Positions 53,527 through 64,000 of a stretch of 64,000 nucleotides of DNA are shown here, piece by piece. The position numbers and the translations under genes are program-made. The stretch spans positions 7,254,001 through 7,318,000 of the forward strand of contig JAPYXD010000555.1 of assembly GCA_030998225.1 (NCBI GenBank). Direction: 5' to 3'. The notes beneath the pieces were generated by a model that was not told the origin of the DNA, did not search any database, and saw only the letters and a list, made by a program, of their open reading frames with translations. Source of the DNA: Diplolepis rosae (Eukaryota; Arthropoda; Insecta; Hymenoptera; Diplolepididae). The first letter of the stretch is position 1; the number at the start of each line of letters is the position of its first letter.

Positions 53527-54712
53527 CGGTAAGAAGAGGTGGATTAAATAGCATTTAAATGTTTCAATGCGATTGAATTCCGTTTTTGGATTCACAAATG
53601 AATTCCCTCCAATTCTTTGAAAAAGACTGAAATGCATTCAAAAATCCAATGCTGAAACGAAATTGAATCTTGTCAGTTTAAATTCCCTGCTAAATAAGGA
53701 CGCTTTTAAATTGATTATTAGTTGAAATAGCTTAAAAATAAATAGAAATCCGTTGCTATCCGTGAGAAAGTACTTCAGTTTCTAGCAGCCGAATCTCAAA
53801 TATTGGTATTTCAATCGAATTTTTGTTCACTTGTAAGAAAAAAAGCAACTGCACTCTTGTCAACAGTTTAGGACTTCAATAGAAGTTTGTTCTATGAAAA
53901 ATATTGTCAAAATGTAAAATTAATTTACTTGACATTATCAATTTCCACCTTGTATATTTCACAAACCACTGGAAAAGTCACCAATATTTGAGATTCTATT
54001 GCAATATTCAAATTGGCTACATTCTACGGAGTTTGGTTCTATCGTGTGCCAACATGTGACACCATCACAGCGATTCAGTGATATCAAGAATGGCCTGCAT
54101 GTCGGATCTTAATCTTAATCTTATAATACATAATAGCAGCTAATGAATGTTCACTATATCACGCGAGCGAAGAGTCGACAGGTAGGCCAACTTTAGAATT
54201 ACTGCAACGACTAACAACCATAAGTGAATCAATAAACATTATTTAATGTATCATTGTGTATGAGTATACTTCAAAAGAAAAGTTTTTTACGACAAAATTT
54301 AAGGATTATAGAATATATAAATTAAAACTCAAAAAATGTAATTCTACAACAGCCATTGACTCGCATTCGATTTTCAGATTGCTTGGTAGCATTTAATCGC
54401 AATCATTGTCTTCCAAATTCAATTCCTTGAAATGCTTCAAATGGCATTCTATTTTAAAGTTGACTGACAGCATTGAATCGCATTGGTCCTTTTTCAATCT
54501 CAATCTCATTTTGAATTCCAGTCAATGGTATTAAAAAGCATTCATTGGTATTGAGTAGTGGGTTGGATTGAAATGAAGCAATTTGAATTCAGTCACACGC
54601 ATTAACTAGAATTTGGAAAGAAACGGAATTGGTTCTGCATTCATATGAGTTGACTTGTTTGACATTTTAAATGTCGTTCAATTTGTTCCAATCCACCTAT
54701 TCTTACCGGGAA
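53527..54712. mobile_element. TIR element, CCCGGTAAGAA family, about 1186 bp
   Basis: 'cccggtaagaagaggtggatt' at the left pairs with the complement of 'aatccacctattcttaccggg' at the right, with weaker inverted homology inward ('gcattgaatcg' words). No ORF of note. The termini resemble the CCCAGTAAGAAGG pair at 56349 and 59796. 52262-53526 shows no supported gene. Confidence 0.6.
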
Positions 54713-54916
54713 GGCGAGGGAACAACTGCAAATCGGCCTGGTGGCGCCATCGAACAACCCCGCAAAACAGAACCAACTTTTTTCTTCAAGATCGTCTATA
54801 CTAGTGTCCACAGCCTGGGCCGAAATAGGCTAAGCAAACGGACTTAAACACACATGTACTTAATAAGGTTGCGCCCTAAATACAATGAAAGCGAGGGTGC
54901 GCAAATTCGATTATTT

Positions 54917-55482
54917 CCCCAGCGAACCCGTTCGAGAGAACGGTCAGAGAATACTCTGACCGTTCTATGACTGTTCTCTGACCTCACATTATTATGGCTA
55001 AGATGATGAAAAAACATTTGAAACATTGCAAGTATGATTCTGTGGCAAAATTTGGAATGGAAGGTATAGGAATAAATACAATAATTCTATTTTTCTGCAA
55101 TGAAAATTGGGAAAACATAATGTACCTGTCATTGAAGGCAGTGCAGTGGTTCACCATTTCCGGAATGTCCCCACCGTCAGGGTTGACCATTGGTTGGATT
55201 GAGACGCAACTACTTTTGTCTCACTTCTACCAATAGATAATCCAGACGTTGGAGACGTTCAACAAATGGTGAACCACTGCACTGCCTTCAATGACAGGTA
55301 TATGATGTTTTTTTATAACTTTTTTGGCTAAAAAATAATATTATTGTATTTATTCCTACATCTTCTTTGTCAAATTTGATCGCAGAATAATAATTGCAAT
55401 TACTTAAATGTTGTTTTTACCTTTCTTAGCGATAATAATGCGAGGTATTTGCTGACCGTTCTGTCAATCGGGCCCGCTAGGG
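54917..55482. mobile_element. Foldback element, CCCTAGCGG family, second copy
   Basis: It shares both arms with 48698-49301 ('gagagaacggtcagagaata', 'acctgtcattgaaggcagtg', 'ccgtcagggttgacc'). The right end is ggcccgctaggg; the left end is degenerate (ccccagcgaac). 55483-56348 has no gene seen. Confidence 0.75.
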
Positions 55483-56403
55483 TTCTGACAAATTTAATAT
55501 TGGCATTTGTCAAAGTTGGGCTTGTGTGCATTTCTTATATATTATGTCATGCAATTTGTCTTCTTTTATCCTCGAAATTATATTTCCTTTATGTGAAGAC
55601 GGATTTCATTTGCAGACCAAAGAAAATACTTTGACAGTAAAAGGATAGAATTTGAAACGCCGATTCTTTAATAATGAAGGGAATCGTTTGACAGTCAATA
55701 GTCTGTCTTTAGAGTGCATAGGAACTTATCTTACTGCCTCTGAGAGTTTGAGACATGAATTTTTATATGAAATAAAATAGGTCCCTATGTGTAAATCTAC
55801 AAAGTATCCCACAAGAGGGGTTTCGTTATGAAAATCCTCCGTGATTTCCCGTATGAATTCCCATTTCAGGAAATATTTCTGTTAAAAATATTATTAAATT
55901 TTCACGGATATGAAATGTTCTACCTTTAACTCATTACAATAGAAAAAACTTCTGAGTAGGTTTCACATTTTTTGATGTAGGGATCAATATAGGAAATTAC
56001 GTAGGAACCTATATAGTGATTCGAGAATCTTATCTCATATAAAAATTTATATCTGAAATTCCTTCACGCAGAAGAATACGTTCCTATGTAGATTACCATA
56101 TGGGTACCTTTATGGGGATTTACAGTAGAAAACTTCGTAACATTTTCTTTTGTTCTTTAGTAATCATTCCTACTTACTTTTTATTTTTAGAACTAGGGAT
56201 GATAACTGTTTTAAGTATATTCAATTGATAACTATAATGTATTGATGTTTTGTGGACAGTATAGACACTTCTTTCTGTAAGAGGGAGATTCTATAATTTG
56301 AGTGATCTAGTTCTAATTAAATTAATGATTTAATCTCTGCTATCACTACCCAGTAAGAAGGCTTGAATTGAATTGAAATAGTAGATTGTGTACCAAGGAC
56401 GGC

Positions 56404-56462
56404 ATGGTGGCGATTGTGACGAGTGCGGTATTCACACGAGTCACATCGCTACCATGTCGCTC
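56404..56462. repeat. Strong hairpin (about 26-bp stem)
   Basis: 'catggtggcgattgtgacgag' is the near inverse complement of 'gtcacatcgctaccatg', around a short loop. It lies at the left edge of a MITE-like unit. Confidence 0.55.
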
Positions 56463-56475
56463 GAGGTGCGCACGA

Positions 56476-56755
56476 CGTTTTGGGTCCAAATTGGTGGAAA
56501 AAGTCGCGTTGCGTGCGAATGCATAGTTAGCCGCGGGCAGTCAAGTTTCGGGCTGTATGAACATTTTTCCCGTTGAAGCAGGCGGTATGAACATTTCCAC
56601 CCGTTGAAGCGGGTGGTATGAACATTTCCGCCCGTTGAAGCGGGCGGTATGAACATTTCACCCGATTTTGACGCCGAGGCACAATTGAATCCATGCCGCT
56701 CTACGGACAATCATGCAATGCGACTTTTTCCGCCCGTTTGGACACAAAACTTATT
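56476..56755. mobile_element. MITE-like unit with internal 31-bp tandem repeats
   Basis: 'gttttgggtccaaattgg' and 'ggaaaaagtcgcgttgc' at the left pair with the complement of 'gcaatgcgactttttcc' and 'gtttggacacaaaac' at the right. The centre (56554-56660) has four direct units of 'gtatgaacatttcc.cccg' plus 'ttgaagcgggcg', period about 31. ORFs on either strand are repeat translations. Confidence 0.6.
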
Positions 56756-57039
56756 TCCATCTAATACCTGATTTTACCTTTTTGTCTTATTCTGTTAGTG
56801 GGAGAAGAAAAAAAGCATAATCCAATTCATGTTAATTAACCTAGGAAAAGAAAAGGAAGTGAATTAAAGGGAATTAAAAAATACGAGAATCCGAAGAAAA
56901 TAATAAGAATTTTATTCTACTTTGTGGAATTAAAATAAATTTTTTGTTCAATATAAAGTAGAATTCGTTAAAAAAATTAGAAATTTATATTCCAGAAAAA
57001 AGAATCAAAAGCAGTTTCTTTCATACACTTGTTGATTTT

Positions 57040-57340
57040 AAGAACTGGAATGAATTAATTAAAAATTTCAAGGACTCGAAACCAACCGAATCCTCAAAAC
57101 ACAATCAAATTTGGACCAAATTCACCACACCTCAATAGAACACTAGTAAACAAACCGTGAGAAAAACAAACAAAAAAGGAGGAAAGAAAAAAGAAGGCAA
57201 CCTTCCAAAACAACCCCTTCCTTCTTTTTCTTTCTTTCATCCTTTTTTGTTATTATTACCCACCACCATTTACATAAATAAAATTTAAATTTTCACCGAC
57301 GTTTCGGTTGCGAGGAAACCGGGTTGGTGGTGATACGAGT
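57040..57340 (-). mobile_element. Penelope-like 3' fragment
   Basis: The inverse complement carries 'ggtggtgggtaataataac', then 'gaaagaaagaaaaag', 'ggaaggttgccttctttttt' and 'ttggtccaaatttg', in the same order as the Penelope tail at 40710-40900. Just before that a short frame (NPVSSQPKRR) may be the end of the GIY-YIG protein. It is a truncated second copy. Confidence 0.55.
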
Positions 57341-57454
57341 TGAGGTTTGGAATGAATTAAATAAACTTTTATCGTATTCCTCTTAACAGGATACAAAACA
57401 ATGTGATATAGATAATCTTTGCCGTAACTAGAATGAATATAACAAAATAAAAAT

Positions 57455-57482
57455 TGTGACGCGGTAAAATTTACCCGTCACA
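57455..57482. repeat. 28-bp palindrome
   Basis: TGTGACGCGGTAAA is followed by its near inverse complement TTTACCCGTCACA. Role unknown. Confidence 0.5.
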
Positions 57483-57918
57483 TTAAAAGAATTTGACTGT
57501 TAAAGTCACCGGTTTGACAGGTGGGGTTATGTCCCTGGGAAAAAGTCGTATGGCGAGAGAGAGTACTTCGTCGCCACCCGAGAGCACTCGAAAACACTTA
57601 TCATACACTACCCGCAGTTACGCTTCCTGTCCCGTCTGTTCCATACACGATACGAAGACAGCAGCATCGGAGGACAGCAGCGTTGGAGATAAGGCACAAC
57701 CGGCTACCGAGTTGATGTAAACACCGGCCGCCATCTCGACTTTCGAGCCACGATGTATCGATGCTTCAATCATCACCGCCATCGATGGTCGGCAGGCCCT
57801 CTTAACTCAATGGTAGAAATATGAAGAAGCACAGCGCCAACAGTTGGCCGCAACTTGAACTAAAAGTATCAATGTGTGGCGTATGGATGTTATATATACA
57901 TTGTATATATGTGAAAAG

Positions 57919-58073
57919 TTTTAAAACTGAATATAATGATCAGTAAAATGGATAAACTAAGTGAAAAACACGTATAAAATACAGAAAGTTTAAGCAATAA
58001 ATTTTTTGATATTTTTATACATTTTTTCACTTAGTATATCCATTTTACTCATCATTATATTCAGTTTTTTAAA
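57919..58073. repeat. Long hairpin with about 50-base arms
   Basis: 'aactgaatataatgatcagta' with 'aaatggataaactaagtga' is mirrored by 'tcacttagtatatccatttt' with 'actcatcattatattcagtt', separated by about 50 bases. The right arm overlaps the 3' end of the THAP-type frame. Confidence 0.7.
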
Positions 58074-58294
58074 TTATAAGACAATGTAAGTCCATTCCCA
58101 TCTTTTTTAGGCAACAACACTGACGGCACTATTTTTTTCTTGAACACATGTCGCGGACCACATGAATAATCCTGCTCGCGAAAATGCAAATAGCACACTC
58201 GATACCCGCTCTTGTAAATTTCTTTGTAGGTTGGATTTTTCACAAGTGGGTTAAACACTGCCTCTAACCACAGCGTTTGTTGACGTTTGTGCAA
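58061..58294 (-). pseudogene. THAP zinc-finger fragment
   Basis: The frame reads LWLEAVFNPLVKNPTYKEI, then YRVCYLHFREQDYSCG and KKKIVPSVLLPK. It matches the second half of a THAP DNA-binding domain (WL.AI, VC..HF, then the AVPTIFP-like end). The first two zinc Cys (C..C at the N-terminus) are not seen in frame upstream. THAP domains occur in P-element-type transposases and host factors. It is adjacent to a partial foldback copy (58394-58703) and inside the 56349-59796 inverted-repeat pair, so a DNA-transposon origin is plausible. Confidence 0.55.
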
Positions 58295-58393
58295 CGCAGT
58301 GCAACGAGGACCAAACGAGGATATGCGAGGACAGACGCAGACTTAGGCGAGCGGGGTGGGGTGAATTTACGCTCAAAGTTAAAAAAACATAAT

Positions 58394-58703
58394 ACCTGTC
58401 ATTGAAGGCAGTGCAGTGGTTCACCTTTTGTGGAACGTCTCCGTTAAAGTTGACCATTGGTTGGAGTGAGACACAACTATATTTTCTTCTCACTCTAACA
58501 AATAGTCAATCCTGACGGTGAAATTATTATATATTTCAATTACCAGTTAACGTTATTTTCAACGTAGAATAAGGATAAAAACATTTTGAATGTTTATTTT
58601 GCCTCATTCATGAGTTATAATGCTACTTTACGATAACTTTACGATAGCTTTACGATAGCTTTACGCTACAGCGTAAAGCTACCATTCAGCCAGTTCGCTA
58701 GGG
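58394..58703. mobile_element. Foldback element, CCCTAGCGG family, partial third copy
   Basis: 'acctgtcattgaaggcagtg', 'agtgagacacaactat' and 'caatcctgacggtg' match the centre of the other copies. The right end is 'cagttcgctaggg'. The left arm is replaced by the THAP-bearing sequence. 58610-58675 holds repeated 'tttacgatagc' words. Confidence 0.6.
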
Positions 58704-59129
58704 AATTTATGTCATATAATAATGGATACTAATTACAATATTCCCAATGTACTACACGCGCTGTTCGCCATGAAAGAGAGAACCACGTGCTTATAAAAAT
58801 TGTTTGCCGAGGGCGATTACTGCACTAGGTAGAAATTAGACATGTGATGGAAGGAGAGTTCATTTTGTGGTTTGTTCCGGAATTACAGGAAGTGGTTCAG
58901 GTAGCGTAAGCTTGATTTTTATTAAATTCTTTGGCAAGTGGCTTAGGATTCCGAGTATACTGACTATCGACTCTAACGCCTTGGCGTCTGTCAGCCAAGC
59001 CGAGACCACTTCGCCTCTCTCTCTAGTGTTCGCGAGTGTTCTCTATCATATTTGTGTCATTAATTTCATAATTAATTTCCTTCTCTCCCGCGATGGTAAA
59101 AATGTAATTATTAAATTCAATCTCTTTTG

Positions 59130-59610
59130 GAATTCTTGTTCTCTCTGGTGGTTACGCACGTCAATAAATTGAATTCGCCATATTGTCGCGTGGCTCGGAA
59201 AAATTCCGAGATTTCTGTCATTTTATTTATACTTATCGATATTAATATAGATGTTTTGGTCTTTTATTAATATTCATTTTGGTTTGTATAGAGTGTATAT
59301 TCATTGCAATAAATTTTGTTCAGGCACTTATTTTAATAATTAAATTCTGGTGTCTCATTTATTTTACCCGGTAAACTGTTGTGACTTTGTTGTGACTCCA
59401 CCTGGTGTTTGCTATCATTAGTGTTTCGAGTCTCAGGGTTATTTGAATCGACTTTGTCACTTTAAGCAAAGTGACTGGCGCTCAACGATTTTGATGTAAA
59501 TACATTATTTTCCAAAATATCGAACTAAGCGAAAATTAGTCGGGTTAGCCAGTTTAAAGAATTGCCAGGTCACGGGTAAAACCTGCATCTCTAAATATAT
59601 TCTACTTTAT
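59130..59610. repeat. Dispersed repeat, inverse copy of 15965-16435
   Basis: Collinear inverse complement of 15965-16435, from 'gaattcgccatattgtcgcg' to 'cgggtaaaacctgcatctct'. 58704-59129 is T-rich with an unsupported 101-aa ORF. Confidence 0.6.
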
Positions 59611-59943
59611 ATAATTTAACGAAAATGATAGTACGTTTTGTGAATAGAACAGAATTAAGATTTACGAAAAACCTATTCCCGCTATGTGAATTAGACTTCA
59701 GGGAAAAATCAGGTATTAAGTAAAATAAGAAACTCATTACTTCCACGTTAAACTGTGAAATTTTAAATTCTATTCAATTCAAGCCTTCTTACTGGGCAGA
59801 TCAACTACGATGTGACATTAGTACTAGAAAGTAATATTAAGTCAGTACGACGTGATTAATAAACTATATAAGAAATCATAGAAATTTTAAACTCCTAAAT
59901 TATAAAAACTTTGTATCTTTGATATCTATTAATAGAAATGTAG

Positions 59944-60282
59944 GATTAAAAAACCGTTTCAATACAAAAATGAGGAAAAATTGTTGTTGGTCAATGGAGT
60001 CCAGGGCTATCGTGAAGATGAAGTAAGTATTACTTTATCTACTTTTGTTATTTATGAAGAATCAATAACGAACAGCTGTAAATATTCTAGTTTCCCCCAA
60101 GCAGTATTGCAATTCAGGGTAGGAACATCATAGGATTTACTTATTTGGAGGAACAAAAAAATGTCGATGAAAACGGGATAGTGCGAGAAAAAACAACTAC
60201 TTGTGAAAGAAAAATTGAGTTTTCTAAAATTCGCCTTGCGGATTATACAAACGTTAATTTATTGCTTCATAAAGGTAAATGA
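59944..60282 (+). CDS. Gene C last two exons
   Basis: Exon 59944-60022 follows TAG and ends at GTAAGT. Exon 60091-60282 follows CTAG and ends TGA. The latter reads FPPSSIAIQGRNIIGFTYLE, the counterpart of the trypsin GDSGGP strand, with Pro at the catalytic Ser, and ends ADYTNVNLLLHKGK. Phase 0 at the last junction agrees with genes A and D. The assignment to gene C rests on order: it precedes gene D exon 2 at 60641. Confidence 0.55.
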
Positions 60283-60640
60283 GTATACACATAATTTTTC
60301 GGGAATTAATTCGATGGAGGCATGGATGGCTTGCCCATCCATTTTTTTTTCGAAAAACAACATGGTATAAAATATTCACAAATTTTAGCCTTGTTATGAT
60401 TTTCCTACAAATCAATGATTTGAAGAAACCGTAAAATCATAGAGAAATCATTATAAGAATATTTACATCGCTTGTCGATTTTCTTATAAATATATCTTAC
60501 ATATTCATTACAACTAATTTCTGCATATCCTTGTAAATGTAAAATGTTAGCTACGTTCAATTTTATATGAAAATTGTGAAAGCGTCATCGTTGCCGTCAT
60601 CTTTTTCTAACATTTAAATATTAAATGTTATCATATACAG

Positions 60641-60957
60641 GTAAAAATGATTATGGCACCCTCACCGATGACGATTACTTTAATTTCGTTGTTTCATTAT
60701 GGGCAAAAAATATTCCAAAAGAAAATAATCCCGAGAAAAATGAACAAAGAAAATTCCACCTCTTATGTCTTGGAGCTTTAGCGGACCCAAAGATGGTCCT
60801 TGTTAATGCTGATTGTCATTCTAAATTGAGCGAATACCCTTTAGATGGCATTGGAATCTTAACTAGAAGCACGATGCCCGATCATCCTTTACCAGAAACC
60901 AAAGTTTTTGAACGTTCGTACTCATTACGTATCGATTCAAAATATTATGTACTAGAT
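60641..60957 (+). CDS. Gene D exon 2: serine-protease homologue
   Basis: After ATATACAG the exon runs in frame to GTAAGT, with the same entry phase as genes B and C. It reads FVVSLWAKNI, then LLCLGALADPKMVLVNADC, where AAHC of trypsins is NADC, so the catalytic His is Asp. Its end (DSKYYVLD) matches the end of gene B and C exon 2. The next exon is not intact: the candidate after TTCCAG at 61034 meets a stop after 11 codons. No signal exon was found in 60283-60640. Gene D may be a pseudogene. Confidence 0.5.
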
Positions 60958-61189
60958 GTAAGTAGTTTCACACAAAATTAAGGAACTTAAACTTGAATTA
61001 CATGAATTTTAATAATTTTTCCAAATCATTCCAGTCGATTATGTCGATAATTAGAAGAGTCTCACCGTGATAATGGAACTCTACTATATCGACCTTATCA
61101 ACCTGTGATTTAGAATTAATTTAACGTCATTTAAGACTGGATGCAATTTTTCAATATAAATTGGAAAAATTGTCTGTGAAAAAACGAAC

Positions 61190-61245
61190 ATTCGACCGGC
61201 AATCGAAAGGTCCTGGGCTCGATACCCAGCGGAGTGCAAGCATTC
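61190..61245 (+). repeat. tRNA-derived (SINE-like) fragment
   Basis: 'ccggcaatcgaaaggtcctg' plus 'ggctcgatacccagcgga' resembles a tRNA 3' half with a B-box-like segment. Sister of 21405-21455. Not a complete tRNA. Confidence 0.45.
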
Positions 61246-61819
61246 TTGTTTTCACTGAACATTGTTCGAATTTGTATTGAATTTGAATATATTTTATAAT
61301 ACACTCGGGCCTCGTCTATCGGGACAACTCCGATTCAAATAGCCTGCGTTTATCGGGTCGCTGTGGGGGCTTCCACCTAATGGGGCTCGTTTGAGGGGAA
61401 TCGTTCGATTGGTCCGCCGAGTCAACCGCGGTCACCGTTGTGTCATCGCAATTGGTTGACGCCTCGCGTGGCTTTTCAATAGTGGGGGTAAGAGGAACGA
61501 TCGAGCTTCTCGATAGACGAGTCTCTAATGTTCCGATTAAAGAGTCCCGAATGTACAACATTCGAAATTTTTTCAATACTTGAAATATAAAAAATTGATT
61601 ATTTTTTAGTTGAAGAAAGAATTCCATTTTTCATCACGTATAAGAGTAGATTGGTATAGGAAAGATAATATTGAAAAAAATAATGGAGTTTTGATTGGAT
61701 GGAATGAGGTGAAAATTAAAAATTCGTATAATTGTCAGTCTGTTAGAACTTGATTAATACTCCTTTACTACTATTTTATATATGTTAAATATAACTTCTT
61801 ACTCTTTAAAATTAAAATA

Positions 61820-61984
61820 ATGACATTGTTGTTGTTTCTTGTTATTGTTGTCACACTGTCTGTTATCCTAGTTAATTATGAGTCATTGAAATGGCAAAAT
61901 TTTAAAAGAAACGGGAATGAAACTTTCGAATGCATTTCAATGCCTGGGCTGATGCTGTATTGGTCCAGTACTACTTCCCAATAA
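61820..61984 (+). CDS. Small conserved ORF, paralogue of 1005-1169
   Basis: Begins MTLLLFLVIVVTLSVILV and ends at the same TAA. It differs from copy 1 by two residues. Same caveats as copy 1. Confidence 0.3.
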   Translation: MTLLLFLVIVVTLSVILVNYESLKWQNFKRNGNETFECISMPGLMLYWSSTTSQ

Positions 61985-62247
61985 TGGGACTTTCTATTTG
62001 ATCTAATTATAACAGCTATTACTCTCTAAATTTTTTCGAGTGAATTGTCTCTAATGGTAATTTTTACGCGAAAAATTTTCAGTATACTGACTTAATTTCT
62101 ATCATGATTAGATCAATTGATCTAGACAAAATTGCCAATACAGGAAAGTAGTACTAGGCCAGTACAATATCAGTACTGAGCTTCAGCATATCATAAAAAT
62201 GTTGATCTTCTGAACTATAAAAATTGTATTTTGATATGTTTAATAGG

Positions 62248-62658
62248 AAGGTCCAGTAAAAGAAAGCTTCCATTGTGAAAGTAAAGTACACATACACATC
62301 CCTTTCTCACAGATAAAAAATATATCAAATGTAAGTATTATTATCTGCCTCTATTCTTCAAGAAGAAGTGAATAACTAAAAGCTATTAATATTTCAGTTT
62401 CACCTGGGCAGTCTTGCAATAATGGGCAAGAACTTCAAAGCAAGTACTATCATTGAAATAACAACAAAGATTAAAAAGGAACGCGGGCTTTTGGAGTTTA
62501 CAAAAAGTACACCTTATAACTGTATATGGACATATAAATATCAAGAACAAGACTCCACAGGTATGAGACAGTTGTTTCGCAAAAAAGAAGATTTAATCCA
62601 GGATATGAAAGACAAATGTGAAGTGGGTTCGTCCTCGAAAAGAATCCGCTTGGATTAG
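62248..62658 (+). CDS. Gene D last two exons (penultimate exon apparently frameshifted)
   Basis: The exon from 62248 to GTAAGT at 62331 matches gene A exon 1435-1518, but seems one base shorter (tgaagtaaag against tgaaagtaaag), which would break the frame. The last exon 62398-62658 reads FHLGSLAIMGKNFKAST and ends SSSKRIRLD plus TAG, 86 residues, with no catalytic Ser. Compared with gene A there are many replacement changes, so the family evolves fast or without constraint. Confidence 0.5.
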
Positions 62659-62734
62659 GAATCAAAATGGAAGTAGTGTTTACTCAAACTTTATTTTTAT
62701 CTAAACAGTTTGCTAAATTATCTGATTGTATCTC

Positions 62735-62740
62735 AATAAA
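62735..62740 (+). terminator. Poly(A) signal of gene D
   Basis: AATAAA 77 bases after the stop codon, at the same place as in gene A. Confidence 0.55.
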
Positions 62741-64000
62741 CAATTTTGTTGAAGAAAGAAAATCATTTTTTTGAGTCTGTTATTTAATTTTTCATTTCGA
62801 CAAGCGCGCTTCGCGTTCGATTTTCGATATACATTTCTGTAACTTTCTAAAAAATGACATGATTAAAATAATCTTCTTCTTCCAAATATCTTAATAAGGA
62901 AAAACAATCGTAGACTATATATGAATAAACGATTTTGTATTTCATCGCTTATTTCGTATCTCAAGTAGATTTTGCAATGCATATAAACGTAAAAGAAAGA
63001 TCAAGGTATGTTTATCTGCTACGGAAAATCCATTTGAGTTATTGATTAAAGGATGTGAAGGGCAAAAAGTATTGGACAAAGTCACGTCAATGACATGCCC
63101 TTAATAAAATAGTAATAATTTTGTTCTCAATATTTTAAACTTACAGAAACTTAAAAACTTTTAATTGCGATGTTATATTGATATGATTAACAATTATCAT
63201 TTCAGTAGTGAATGATTTTACGTGTTCCTGTATTTTATTCTGGATTTACTCATGTATACATAAATATGCGTAAAACTGTAAATAATGGATAATAAATTAT
63301 TATTCACTGGGATAAGTATTGTGTTACAACTTGTCTAACTTTTAATGGATCAATTTTCTAAAACTAAAGTAGTTTGATTTGAAGCAACAATCAAATTGAG
63401 TAATATTTAAATGACTCAAGTCAAGAAAGGAGATTTCAGAATTCAAACATTATTTCTAAACTTAAAATTTAAAAAATTAAATTTCGAACTCAACTATCTA
63501 AATAATTCTAAACAATTGAAACTATAATGTAGATCATTGCTGATCTCTGAAATGCTATTTATAATCTGACTTAATTTGCCCGTCAAAAGAATCGAAAAAA
63601 ATGTCGACTTAATTCAAACAAACATTATTAGAAATACTTTTTTGGCAGGGAAATTAATGCATATTATGAATAAAATTTGAGGCAACAAATAAACTAAACA
63701 ATCGTTGTAATTGTTTTTGAACTCCGAAATCCAGCTTTACAGGAAATAAGTCTAATGCGAATATGTTGACATATTTTTTATACTCATTTATTAAAATATT
63801 ATATATGTAATGATTGACAATGAACATCTAATAATTGAAATTGATAAAAAATTAAAAATTAAATGCATCATATTATATGCTAAAATTTTAAATGTAATAT
63901 CTTTGTGTACACTGATGTTCCACGTTATTATATTCAATGATCAAAACCAATTATAAACATACAAAATACAATTACAGTTTATTTTAGTAGGGAGTTATTA

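Larger units (their letters stand above)
61307..64000. repeat. Segmental duplication, copy 2 (runs off the window)
   Basis: Collinear with 486-3284 in direct orientation. A difference of about 60 bases near 62890 (a segment present at 2085-2155 is shorter here) and many single changes show it is not an assembly echo. 62741-64000 has no supported gene. Confidence 0.85.

Noticed and set aside
57301..57720. Possible solo LTR (TGTGACG...CGTCACA) with promoter-like sequence
   Set aside because: The TGTGACG/CGTCACA pair is a single 28-bp palindrome, not two LTR ends; no target duplication found.
58867..59172. 101-aa ORF with a hydrophobic stretch
   Set aside because: It crosses the boundary of a dispersed repeat and has no similarity that I recognise.

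Overview
The window is AT-rich animal DNA, best read as an insect nuclear genome. The evidence is split exons with GT/AG borders, an errantivirus-type LTR element with a baculovirus-F-like envelope gene, a Penelope-like element, hAT and Tc1/mariner elements, and many foldback elements. I cannot name the species. A parasitoid wasp is only a guess.

Host genes. The only host genes I can support are four tandem paralogues (A to D) of a secreted trypsin-fold protein. Gene A has its last exons at 1435-1843. Gene B has its signal-peptide exon at 5164-5245, middle exons at 17569-18034 and last exon at 44553-44801. Gene C has exons at 51774-52261 and 59944-60282. Gene D has exons at 60641-60957 and 62248-62658. 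Exon phases agree wherever they can be checked. The catalytic triad is lost in every copy, with different replacements, so these are serine-protease homologues (pseudoenzymes) or recent pseudogenes. The sequence at the left edge (486-3284) is repeated directly at the right edge (61307-64000), which marks a tandem duplication.

Intron 1 of gene B (5246-17568) is filled with mobile DNA: a 3.4-kb hAT-type element with palindromic subterminal repeats (6477-9874), a Tc1/mariner element with an intact 370-aa transposase (10061-11365), several foldback elements and mariner scraps.

Intron 3 of gene B (18035-44552) holds a nest of insertions. A foldback-family element contains a decayed Penelope-like element. 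That element is itself interrupted by a 982-bp TIR element, a 17.6-kb LTR retroelement and a 926-bp deleted mariner. A 633-bp hAT MITE sits in the left arm of the outermost element. Target-site duplications fix most of these boundaries.

The LTR retroelement (22086-39730, coding on the minus strand) is the centrepiece. It has 2.4-kb LTRs that differ by under about 1 percent, GAGGG duplications, a tRNA-Leu-like primer binding site and a 3.3-kb leader with three repeat families. The gene order is an extra small ORF, gag, pro-RT-RNase H, an extra ORF carrying a complete eukaryotic-type RNase H1 domain, integrase, then env. Gag and pol overlap in the -1 register with a UUUAAAC slippery heptamer in the correct frame. 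The copy is defective: RT motif A is missing and pol has frame breaks.

The right part (44.8-60 kb) carries a Mutator-like transposase pseudogene, a second Tc1/mariner copy split by a foldback element, more foldback elements, a THAP zinc-finger fragment and a second Penelope tail. All boundaries come from reading the sequence by eye. No database or folding search was run.
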